A DNA stretch of 10,006 bases from Chromatiales bacterium. Lineage in GTDB: Bacteria; Pseudomonadota; Gammaproteobacteria; CAMYNG01. Each line of letters begins with the position of its first letter. The stretch's first letter is position 1. Below are positions 1-5,061 of the stretch, one piece after another. The DNA lies in the NCBI GenBank assembly GCA_027021685.1, contig JALUTW010000266.1:1-10006 (forward strand), given 5' to 3'. The position numbers and the translations under genes were made by a program. The notes under the pieces are model-generated. The model did no database searches. It had not been told where the DNA came from and saw nothing but the letters and a program-made list of their open reading frames with translations.

Positions 1-430
1 CCACCGCCAGGGACAGCAGGCTGTAGGCCAGCACCGAGACCAGGATGTGCGCCTCCAGCCCCGGCGGCAGGCCCGCTGGCAGATAGTGGTGCTGGTCGCT
101 GGCCAGGCGCAGGCCCAGGGCCAGGGCCGCCAGCGGCAGGACCAGGATGGCCAGGTTCTCCAGCGGCTGGCGCAGCGCCGCCACGAGCAGCATGAGTGCC
201 ACCAGCCAGCTCACCGCCGAGAGCATGGTGAAGAAGCTGAGGTCGAGGCCGGTTTCCCCGCGCAGGCCGTAGAACAGCACCACACCGTGCAGGGCCACTG
301 CCACCAGGCCGGCGGCGAGCAGCGCGGTGCGGCGGGACAGCGCGGCCGGCGCCCGCCGGTTGAGGCGCGCCAACAGCAGCAAGGCCACGGCCAGGTACAG
401 CACCATGGCGGCGGCACCGGCTATGACCAT
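1..430 (-). CDS. ypjD: YpjD/CcsA-type cytochrome c assembly membrane protein, N-terminal part (runs off left edge)
   Basis: The reverse strand from an ATG at 430 stays open to base 1 and gives 143 residues, so the C-terminal half is outside the window (family members are about 260-270 residues). The translation is strongly hydrophobic, with membrane segments at about residues 2-22, 36-54, 66-86 and 91-109 and a fifth starting near 128. The histidines H48 (in LHG) and H128 (in the AHIL..LAYS stretch) fall where CcsA/YpjD proteins keep theirs. The family is related to haem-handling proteins of cytochrome c biogenesis, but the role of YpjD itself is poorly defined. Its position divergent from and near ffh is the usual gammaproteobacterial arrangement and supports the name. 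No strong ribosome binding site is seen; a TTG at 436 or the ATG at 406 are alternative starts. Family assignment is fairly sure, function is not. Confidence 0.85.
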   Translation of the reverse strand, partial: MVIAGAAAMVLYLAVALLLLARLNRRAPAALSRRTALLAAGLVAVALHGVVLFYGLRGETGLDLSFFTMLSAVSWLVALMLLVAALRQPLENLAILVLPLAALALGLRLASDQHHYLPAGLPPGLEAHILVSVLAYSLLSLAV

Positions 431-519
431 GGGCAACTCGTTGTCTGCGCTGGGGACATGGAGGCAGCAATCATCGCACGAGCACCGGCGGCGGGCCAGC
501 GGGGGCGGGAGCGACTTGT

Positions 520-575
520 GACTTTCGTATCATTCTGATTTACTTGGAAATGGCATTATAACGAAGCTTTGGTGA
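520..575. promoter_or_regulatory. AT-rich divergent promoter region between ypjD and the hydrolase gene
   Basis: This is the only AT-rich patch in the 248 bases between the divergent starts at 430 (minus) and 679 (plus). On the minus strand 560-555 reads TATAAT, a perfect -10 box. On the plus strand 557-562 reads TATAAC, a 5/6 match, so the two boxes overlap and would be used alternately or by competition. Neither has a convincing TTGACA-like -35 at 16-18 nt. The rest of the gap (576-678) is GC-rich with no gene and only short palindromic pieces such as the one around 637-650. Direct evidence is the base composition and the hexamers; promoter activity is inference. Confidence 0.35.
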
Positions 576-678
576 CAGTGCGCAGAGGACAACACCTGGC
601 CGCAGGTCGCCAGCGGACCGGCCGCTCGCGGAGCCCCCGGTACCCGGGCGGGCGAGGCCGGACGGACGGTTCATCGGG

Positions 679-1443
679 ATGAAACTCAAGGTTCTGGGAT
701 GCAGCGGCGGCGTCGGCGTTGACCTGCGCACCACCACCCTGTTGCTGGACGACGACATCCTCATCGACGCCGGGACCGGCGTGGGGGACCTGTCCATCGA
801 CGAGATGGCGCGCCTGCGCCACATCTTCATCACCCACTCGCACCTGGATCACATCGCCAGCATCCCCCTGCTGGTGGACACCATTTTCGATCACATCGTC
901 GAGCCCATCGTCATCCACGGCCAGCAGGTGACGCTGGACGCCCTGCGCAACCACGTGTTCAACAATGTCATCTGGCCCGATTTCGCGCGCCTGCCCAATC
1001 CGCGCCAGCCGGTGCTGCGCTACGAGCCCATGGCCCCGGGCGAGGTGTTCACCGACGGCGGCCGCGCCATCCACATGGTGGAGGTCAACCACATCGTGCC
1101 CGGGGTGGGCTACGTGGCCGAAAGCGGCTCGGGCGTGATGGCCTTCTCCGGCGACACCACCAGCAACGAAGGGTTCTGGGACCACCTCAACACCCTGCCG
1201 CGGCTGGACCTGCTGGTGGTGGAGTGCGCCTTCGCCAACAAGGACGCGGAACTGGCCCGCCGCGCCGGCCACTACTGTCCCGCCACCCTGGCCACGGACC
1301 TCGCCCGCCTGCGCCACCGGCCCGATATCTACATCAGCCACAACAAGCCCGGCGACGAGGACCTCATCTTCGGCGAGTGCACCGCGGCGGTGAACGGCCA
1401 CAGCATACATCCCCTGCGCGGGGGCATGGAATTCCGGCTATAA
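679..1443 (+). CDS. metallo-beta-lactamase-fold hydrolase, class II 3',5'-cyclic-nucleotide phosphodiesterase-like
   Basis: This 254-residue soluble protein has the metal-binding set of the MBL fold: HSHLDH at 53-58, H138 (VNH), D159 (SGDT) and H221 (SHNKPG). The stretch THSHLDHIASIPLLVDT resembles the class II cAMP phosphodiesterase signature (HxHLDH followed by a small/hydrophobic run), so cyclic nucleotide phosphodiesterase is the best guess. Members in other proteobacteria carry that annotation mostly without biochemical proof, and another phosphoester or thioester substrate is possible. There is no signal peptide or membrane segment, so it is probably cytoplasmic. The start ATG is chosen because the protein opens with a typical beta strand (MKLKVLGCSGG); the ribosome binding site is weak. 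The gene lies 65 bases before ffh, and its TAA stop is embedded in a TATAAT box likely used by ffh. Confidence 0.75.
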   Translation: MKLKVLGCSGGVGVDLRTTTLLLDDDILIDAGTGVGDLSIDEMARLRHIFITHSHLDHIASIPLLVDTIFDHIVEPIVIHGQQVTLDALRNHVFNNVIWPDFARLPNPRQPVLRYEPMAPGEVFTDGGRAIHMVEVNHIVPGVGYVAESGSGVMAFSGDTTSNEGFWDHLNTLPRLDLLVVECAFANKDAELARRAGHYCPATLATDLARLRHRPDIYISHNKPGDEDLIFGECTAAVNGHSIHPLRGGMEFRL

Positions 1444-1444
1444 T
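1439..1444 (+). promoter_or_regulatory. -10 box for ffh, overlapping the stop codon of the upstream gene
   Basis: TATAAT is a perfect sigma-70 -10 hexamer 63 nt before the ffh start, and it contains the TAA stop (1441-1443) of the hydrolase gene. Bases 15-18 nt upstream are GC-rich and show no good -35, so it is a weak or activator-dependent promoter, or a chance match. It has the same form as the -10 before rplS (CGGCTATAATGG here, CCGCTATAATGC there), which raises confidence somewhat. Confidence 0.45.
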
Positions 1445-1457
1445 GGCCGCACATTCC

Positions 1458-1483
1458 GTGGCGGGGCATCGCGTCCCCGCCGC
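1458..1483 (+). other. stem-loop in the ffh leader
   Basis: GTGGCGGGG (1458-1466) pairs with CCCCGCCGC (1475-1483) over nine positions including one T-G wobble, with an 8-nt loop. It lies between the -10 box at 1439 and the ffh Shine-Dalgarno at 1499. There is no T-run after it, so it is not a standard intrinsic terminator. It would sit near the 5' end of an ffh transcript. Confidence 0.6.
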
Positions 1484-1507
1484 CGGTTCACCATCTCCGG
1501 AGTCACC

Positions 1508-2863
1508 ATGTTCGACGGCCTGACACGCCGGCTGGGCGACACCGTGCGCAAGCTGCGCGGGGTGGGCCGCCTCACCGACGACAACATCAGGGACACCCTG
1601 CGTGAGGTGCGCATGGCCCTGCTCGAGGCCGACGTGGCGGTGCCCGTGGTCAAGGACTTCATCGACCACGTCCGCAGCCGGGCCCTGGGCGAGGAGGTCC
1701 ACCGCAGCCTGACCCCGGGGCAGGCCTTCATCAAGATCGTCCACGAGGAGCTGGTGCACCTCATGGGTGAGGCCAACGACGCCCTGCGGCTCAACACCGC
1801 CCCCCCGGCGGTGGTGCTCATGGCCGGGCTCCAGGGCTCGGGCAAGACCACCACCGCGGCCAAGCTGGCGCGCTACCTGAAGGAGCGTGAGCGCAGGTCG
1901 GTGATGCTGGTCTCGGCCGACGTCTACCGGCCCGCCGCCATCGACCAGCTTGCCACCCTCGCCCGCCAGGTGGGGGCGGACTTCATCCCCTCGGACGCCG
2001 GCGAGCAGCCCGCCGCCATCGCCGCCCGCGCCCTGAAGGAGGCCCGCGTGCGCCACGCCGACGTGCTCATCGTGGACACCGCCGGGCGCCTGCACATCGA
2101 CCAGGAGATGATGGACGAGATCCGGGACCTGCACCGGGTGCTGGCGCCGGCCGAGACCCTGTTCGTGGTGGACGCCATGACCGGCCAGGACGCGGCCAAC
2201 ACCGCGCGGGCCTTCGGCGAGGCCCTGCCGCTCACCGGGGTGGTGCTCACCAAGGCCGACGGTGACGCCCGCGGCGGCGCCGCCCTGTCGGTGCGCCAGG
2301 TCACGGGGGCGCCCGTCAAGTTCCTGGGCACGGGCGAGAAGACCGATGCCCTGGAGCCCTTCCACCCCGACCGCATCGCCTCGCGCATCCTGGGCATGGG
2401 CGACGTGCTGTCCCTGGTGGAGGAGGTCACGCGCAAGGTGGACACGGCCGAGGCCGAGGCACTGGCGCGCAAGCTGAAGAAGGGCAAGGGGTTCGATCTG
2501 GAGGACTTCCGCGCCCAGCTCCGGCAGATGCAGAACATGGGCGGGCTGGCCGCCCTGCTGGACAAGCTGCCGGGGGCCGGGGTGCTGCCGCCGGGGGCCG
2601 CGGCCCGGGTGGACGACGGCCAGCTCCGGCGGCTGGAGGCCATCATCAACTCCATGACCCCGCAGGAACGGCGCCGGCCGGACATCATCAAGGGCTCGCG
2701 CAAGCGGCGCATCGCCGCCGGCTCCGGGACCCAGGTCCAGGACGTCAACCGCCTGCTCAAGCAGTTCACCCAGATGCAGAAGATGATGAAGAAGATGGGC
2801 AAGGGCGGCATGAAGAACATGCTCCGCGGCCTGGGCGGGCGCCTGCCCCCGGGGCTCGGCTGA
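1508..2863 (+). CDS. ffh: signal recognition particle protein Ffh (SRP54)
   Basis: Ffh is the GTPase subunit of the bacterial signal recognition particle. With 4.5S RNA it binds signal sequences on ribosomes and delivers them to the receptor FtsY for co-translational membrane insertion. The 451 residues show the full order: N domain (about 1-90), G domain with P-loop GLQGSGKTT (107-115), SADVYRPAAIDQL (136-148), DTAGR (190-194) and TKADGDARGG (248-257), then a Met-rich M domain (about 300-435) with the RNA-binding SRKRRIAAGSG stretch at 397-407 and MQKMMKKMGKGGMKNM near the end. Length matches the family. GGAG at 1499-1502, 5 nt before the ATG, supports the start. It is followed after about 100 bases by rpsP, as in many gammaproteobacteria. 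Nothing is missing or broken. Confidence 0.98.
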   Translation: MFDGLTRRLGDTVRKLRGVGRLTDDNIRDTLREVRMALLEADVAVPVVKDFIDHVRSRALGEEVHRSLTPGQAFIKIVHEELVHLMGEANDALRLNTAPPAVVLMAGLQGSGKTTTAAKLARYLKERERRSVMLVSADVYRPAAIDQLATLARQVGADFIPSDAGEQPAAIAARALKEARVRHADVLIVDTAGRLHIDQEMMDEIRDLHRVLAPAETLFVVDAMTGQDAANTARAFGEALPLTGVVLTKADGDARGGAALSVRQVTGAPVKFLGTGEKTDALEPFHPDRIASRILGMGDVLSLVEEVTRKVDTAEAEALARKLKKGKGFDLEDFRAQLRQMQNMGGLAALLDKLPGAGVLPPGAAARVDDGQLRRLEAIINSMTPQERRRPDIIKGSRKRRIAAGSGTQVQDVNRLLKQFTQMQKMMKKMGKGGMKNMLRGLGGRLPPGLG

Positions 2864-2872
2864 GGCCGGGGC

Positions 2873-2900
2873 TTCACAGCGGGGCGGATTGGGGTAGAAT
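2873..2900 (+). promoter_or_regulatory. sigma-70-type promoter of the rpsP-rimM-trmD(-rplS) operon
   Basis: TTCACA (2873-2878, 5/6 to TTGACA), a 16-nt spacer and TAGAAT (2895-2900, 5/6 to TATAAT) lie just after the ffh stop. The spacer and hexamers make this the best sigma-70 promoter match in the window. Transcription would begin near 2907, immediately before the stem-loop at 2913. Promoter use is inferred. Confidence 0.65.
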
Positions 2901-2912
2901 AGCGCGTTTTCC

Positions 2913-2934
2913 GGGCCCGGGCGGTTCCGGGTCC
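2913..2934 (+). other. stem-loop at the start of the rpsP leader
   Basis: GGGCCCGG (2913-2920) pairs with CCGGGTCC (2927-2934) over eight positions with one G-U wobble and the loop GCGGTT. It begins about 6 nt after the predicted transcription start and ends 30 nt before the rpsP ATG. No T-run follows. A role in mRNA 5'-end stability or leader regulation is possible, not shown. Confidence 0.5.
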
Positions 2935-2964
2935 AGGCGACGGTTTCAGGAACACAGGCAGGAT

Positions 2965-3207
2965 ATGGTCACCATTCGACTAGCACGCGGCGGCGCCAAG
3001 AAGCGCCCCTTCTACCACATCGTGGTCACCGACAGCCGCAACAAGCGCGACGGCCGCTACATCGAGCGCGTGGGCTTCTTCAATCCCATCGCCAGCGGCA
3101 ACGACCCCCGGCTCAGCATCCAGCGCGAGCGGGTGGACTACTGGCTGTCCCAGGGCGCCCGCACCAGCGAGCGCGTGGCCAAGCTGCTCAAGGAAGCGGC
3201 CGGCTGA
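2965..3207 (+). CDS. rpsP: 30S ribosomal protein S16
   Basis: S16 is a small-subunit assembly protein that binds the 5' domain of 16S rRNA. The 80-residue product begins MVTIRLARGGAKKRPFYHIV and continues VTDSRNKRDGRYIERVGFFNP, all hallmarks of S16, and the length is normal. The gene lies between ffh and rimM, its conserved place. The ribosome binding site is modest: CAGG at 2955-2958 is 6 nt before the ATG, with another AGG close to it. It is first in the operon with its own promoter just upstream. Confidence 0.98.
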   Translation: MVTIRLARGGAKKRPFYHIVVTDSRNKRDGRYIERVGFFNPIASGNDPRLSIQRERVDYWLSQGARTSERVAKLLKEAAG

Positions 3208-3214
3208 ACCCTCC

Positions 3215-3736
3215 ATGGCCCGCCGCCGCGAGCCCGAGGGCCTCGTGGAGCTGGGCCGCATCACCGGTGTCTGGGGCGTGCGCGGCTGGGTCCGCGTCCA
3301 GTCCCACACCGAGCCCCGCACCAACATCCTCGGCTACCGGCCCTGGCATCTGTGCCGCGACGGCCACTGCCGCCCGGTGGAGCTGGCCGGCGGCCGGGCC
3401 CAGGGCAAGGGCATCGTCGCCCACCTGGCGGGGGTGGACGACCGCGACGCGGCCGCCGCCCTCGTGGGGGCCACCGTCTGCGTGCCCCGCTCGGCCCTGC
3501 CCGAACCGGCCCCGGGCGAGTACTACTGGACCGACCTCGAGGACCTGGACGTGGTCAACCGTGCCGGGGTGCGCCTGGGGCGGGTGGTGCGGGTCATGGC
3601 CACCGGCGCCAACGATGTCCTGGTGGTGGCGGACGGGACCACCGAGCGGCTCATTCCCTTCGTCCAGGGCCGGGTGATCCGGGCCGTGGACCTGGAGGCC
3701 GGTCGCATCGTCGTGGACTGGGAGCCGGACTGGTAA
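3215..3736 (+). CDS. rimM: ribosome maturation factor RimM
   Basis: RimM helps mature the 30S head domain, acting with S19 and 16S rRNA. The 173 residues show the N-terminal RimM domain with GRITGVWGVRGWVRV (14-28), the linker GEYYWTDLEDLDV (101-113), and the C-terminal PRC-barrel-like part with GANDVLVV (131-138), LIPFV (146-150) and a terminal IVVDWEPDW. Length is normal. The gene starts 7 nt after the rpsP stop with no clear Shine-Dalgarno in between, which suggests translation depends on coupling to rpsP. Low relative expression of rimM is known for the E. coli version of this operon. The stretch of 105 bases after the stop is non-coding and heavily structured. Confidence 0.96.
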   Translation: MARRREPEGLVELGRITGVWGVRGWVRVQSHTEPRTNILGYRPWHLCRDGHCRPVELAGGRAQGKGIVAHLAGVDDRDAAAALVGATVCVPRSALPEPAPGEYYWTDLEDLDVVNRAGVRLGRVVRVMATGANDVLVVADGTTERLIPFVQGRVIRAVDLEAGRIVVDWEPDW

Positions 3737-3747
3737 GATGGCCGGGA

Positions 3748-3769
3748 CCGGGCCGGCGGCCGGCCCCGG
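3748..3769 (+). other. GC hairpin directly after the rimM stop
   Basis: GGGCCGG (3750-3756) pairs perfectly with CCGGCCC (3760-3766) around the loop CGG. The stem extends by CC/GG (3748-3749 with 3768-3769) across a bulged C. An alternative outer pairing is GCCGGG (3741-3746) with CCCGGC (3765-3770). It begins about a dozen bases past the rimM stop. No T-run follows, so a pause, an RNA-processing or decay barrier, or a translation attenuator is more likely than an intrinsic terminator. Confidence 0.6.
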
Positions 3770-3771
3770 CA

Positions 3772-3837
3772 GGGACTGGGGACTGGCGGCTGGCCGCTGG
3801 GACGAAACCCGGTACCCAGCACCCAGAACCCAGCACC
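3772..3837 (+). repeat. 7-nt-phased complementary repeats forming a long imperfect hairpin before trmD
   Basis: CTGG occurs at 3776, 3783, 3790 and 3797, exactly seven bases apart. On the other side CCCGG at 3808 and CCCAG at 3815, 3822 and 3829 follow with the same 7-base phase. The two arms are complementary: with 3801 paired to 3808, all four CTGG blocks pair in register with CCCGG/CCCAG blocks, separated by small internal loops, around the loop ACGAAA. The right arm ends a few bases before the trmD ATG (3842), so the trmD start region lies at the base of the structure. Similar CCCAGCACCCAG-type intergenic tracts are remembered from other GC-rich gammaproteobacteria, so this may be a dispersed family, which cannot be verified here. 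Confidence 0.75.
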
Positions 3838-3841
3838 CCCA

Positions 3842-4585
3842 ATGCACTTTCAGATCGTCACGCTGTTTCCGGAGATGTTCGCCGCGGTGACCGATTACGG
3901 GGTCACCGGGCGCGCGGTGCGCGGGGGCCTGGCCCGGGTGGCGTGCACCAACCCCCGCGACTTCACCGAGGACGCCCACCGCACCGTGGACGACCGTCCC
4001 TACGGCGGCGGGCCCGGCATGGTGATGATGGCCGAGCCCCTGGCCCGGGCCCTGGCCGCGGCCCGGGCCGCGGCACCGGCGGGCGCCCCCGTGATCTACC
4101 TGAGCCCCCAGGGCCGGCGCCTGGACCAGGCCGGCCTGGCGGAGCTGTCGCGCCATCCCGGCCTCGTCCTGCTGTGCGGGCGCTACGAGGGGGTGGACGA
4201 GCGCCTGCTGGAGGCCGAGGTGGACCAGGAGTGGTCCATCGGCGACTACGTGCTCTCCGGCGGCGAGCTGGCGGCCATGGTGCTGGTGGACGGTCTCATC
4301 CGCCTCATCCCCGGGGCCCTGGGGCACGAGGACTCGGCCGCCGGCGACTCCTTCGCCGCGGGCCTGCTGGACTGTCCCCACTACACCCGGCCCGAGGTCT
4401 GGCGCGGGCGCCGCGTGCCGGAGGTGCTGCTGTCCGGCGACCACGCCGCCATCGCCCGCTGGCGCCTGCAGCAGGCCCTGGGCCGCACCTGGCTGCGCCG
4501 GCCCGAGCTGCTGGCGGCGCTGGAGCTCACCCCGGAGCAGGAAGCGCTGCTGGAAGAATTCATCCGCGAGCATGAAAACAGCTGA
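3842..4585 (+). CDS. trmD: tRNA (guanine-N1-)-methyltransferase TrmD
   Basis: TrmD uses S-adenosylmethionine to make m1G37 in tRNAs with G36-G37, preventing +1 frameshifts. The 247 residues carry the trefoil-knot SPOUT signature: FPEMF (9-13), DDRPYGGGPGMVM (50-62), SPQGRRLDQ (88-96), LLCGRYEGVDER (110-121) and EWSIGDYVLSGGE (130-142). R154 and D169, the pair equivalent to the catalytic residues of the H. influenzae and E. coli enzymes, are both present. Length is normal. The ATG gives the conserved MHFQIVTLFPEMF opening, but the bases just upstream (CAGCACCCCCA) contain no Shine-Dalgarno and belong to the phased hairpin. Low, structure-limited translation is therefore expected, in line with the low TrmD yield known for the E. 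coli operon. Confidence 0.97.
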   Translation: MHFQIVTLFPEMFAAVTDYGVTGRAVRGGLARVACTNPRDFTEDAHRTVDDRPYGGGPGMVMMAEPLARALAAARAAAPAGAPVIYLSPQGRRLDQAGLAELSRHPGLVLLCGRYEGVDERLLEAEVDQEWSIGDYVLSGGELAAMVLVDGLIRLIPGALGHEDSAAGDSFAAGLLDCPHYTRPEVWRGRRVPEVLLSGDHAAIARWRLQQALGRTWLRRPELLAALELTPEQEALLEEFIREHENS

Positions 4586-4600
4586 ATTTCCCGCTATAAT
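4573..4600 (+). promoter_or_regulatory. possible internal promoter for rplS, overlapping the end of trmD
   Basis: TATAAT at 4595-4600 is a perfect -10 box 29 nt before the rplS ATG. The only -35 candidate is TGAAAA (4573-4578, 3/6) with a 16-nt spacer inside the last trmD codons. A transcript starting near 4607 would have a leader of about 22 nt carrying the strong GGAGGT site. It would let L19 be made independently of the poorly translated upstream genes. Promoter use is inferred. Confidence 0.5.
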
Positions 4601-4628
4601 GCGCGCCCCCGATGGAGGTCATCCAGCC

Positions 4629-4973
4629 ATGAGCAACATCATCGATCAACTGGAAGCGGAACAGCTGAAGAAGGACGTGCCGGAGTTCGGCCCCGGCGAC
4701 ACCGTCGTGGTGCAGGTCAAGGTGAAGGAGGGCAACCGCGAGCGCCTGCAGGCCTTCGAGGGCGTGGTCATCGCCAAGCGCAACCGCGGCCTCAACTCGT
4801 CCTTCACCGTGCGCAAGATCTCCCACGGCGAGGGCGTGGAGCGCGTGTTCCAGACCCACAGCCCCCTTATCGCCTCCATCCAGGTGAAGCGCCGCGGCGA
4901 CGTGCGCCGGGCCAAGCTGTACTACCTGCGCGGCCGCCAGGGCAAGGCCGCCCGCATCAAGGAAAAGCTCTGA
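4629..4973 (+). CDS. rplS: 50S ribosomal protein L19
   Basis: L19 lies at the 30S-50S interface and contributes to an intersubunit bridge. The 114-residue product starts MSNIIDQLEAEQ and includes the family core FGPGDTVVVQVKVKEGNRER and HGEGVERVFQTHSP, with RGRQGKAARIKEKL at the end; E. coli L19 is 115 residues. The start at 4629 rather than the in-frame ATG at 4572 is chosen because the L19 family begins MSNII and because GGAGGT at 4614-4619 has ideal 9-nt spacing. The 4572 start would overlap trmD and add 19 unrelated residues. It is the last gene of the ribosomal cluster, followed by a terminator. Confidence 0.98.
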   Translation: MSNIIDQLEAEQLKKDVPEFGPGDTVVVQVKVKEGNRERLQAFEGVVIAKRNRGLNSSFTVRKISHGEGVERVFQTHSPLIASIQVKRRGDVRRAKLYYLRGRQGKAARIKEKL

Positions 4974-5025
4974 CCGGCAGGCCCGGGTGGCCCTTGCGCC
5001 GCGCGGGTCCATGGGGTCTGATACG

Positions 5026-5056
5026 GCGGGTGGCGCCAGGGGCGCCGCCCGCTTTT
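5026..5056 (+). terminator. intrinsic terminator after rplS
   Basis: GCGGGTGGCGCC (5026-5037) pairs with GGCGCCGCCCGC (5041-5052) over 12 positions with one wobble and a 3-nt AGG loop, followed directly by TTTT (5053-5056). It lies 52 nt after the rplS stop. The T-run is short, so termination may be incomplete, and the next gene starts only 5 nt further on. Confidence 0.8.
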
Positions 5057-5061
5057 CGATC

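Noticed and set aside
47..538. Plus-strand frame opposite ypjD
   Set aside because: The product is Gln/Arg/Gly-rich and lacks any fold signal, while the minus strand encodes evenly spaced membrane helices of a known family in the expected place.
3772..3840. CRISPR array or microsatellite
   Set aside because: The repeat unit is only 7 nt, there are no spacers, and the two halves are complementary, which fits a hairpin instead.
3188..4573. Long open frame on the minus strand opposite rimM and trmD
   Set aside because: It is antisense to two clearly recognised genes, its translation is low-complexity His/Gly/Ala/Pro-rich, and long antisense frames are expected at this GC content.
3352..4575. 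Long plus-strand frame overlapping rimM and trmD in another phase
   Set aside because: It is an Arg/Gly/Pro-rich shadow of two recognised genes and crosses the non-coding structured gap.
4572..4628. Upstream ATG as the rplS start
   Set aside because: It would overlap trmD and add 19 residues foreign to the L19 family; the 4629 start has a strong GGAGGT and the conserved MSNII opening.
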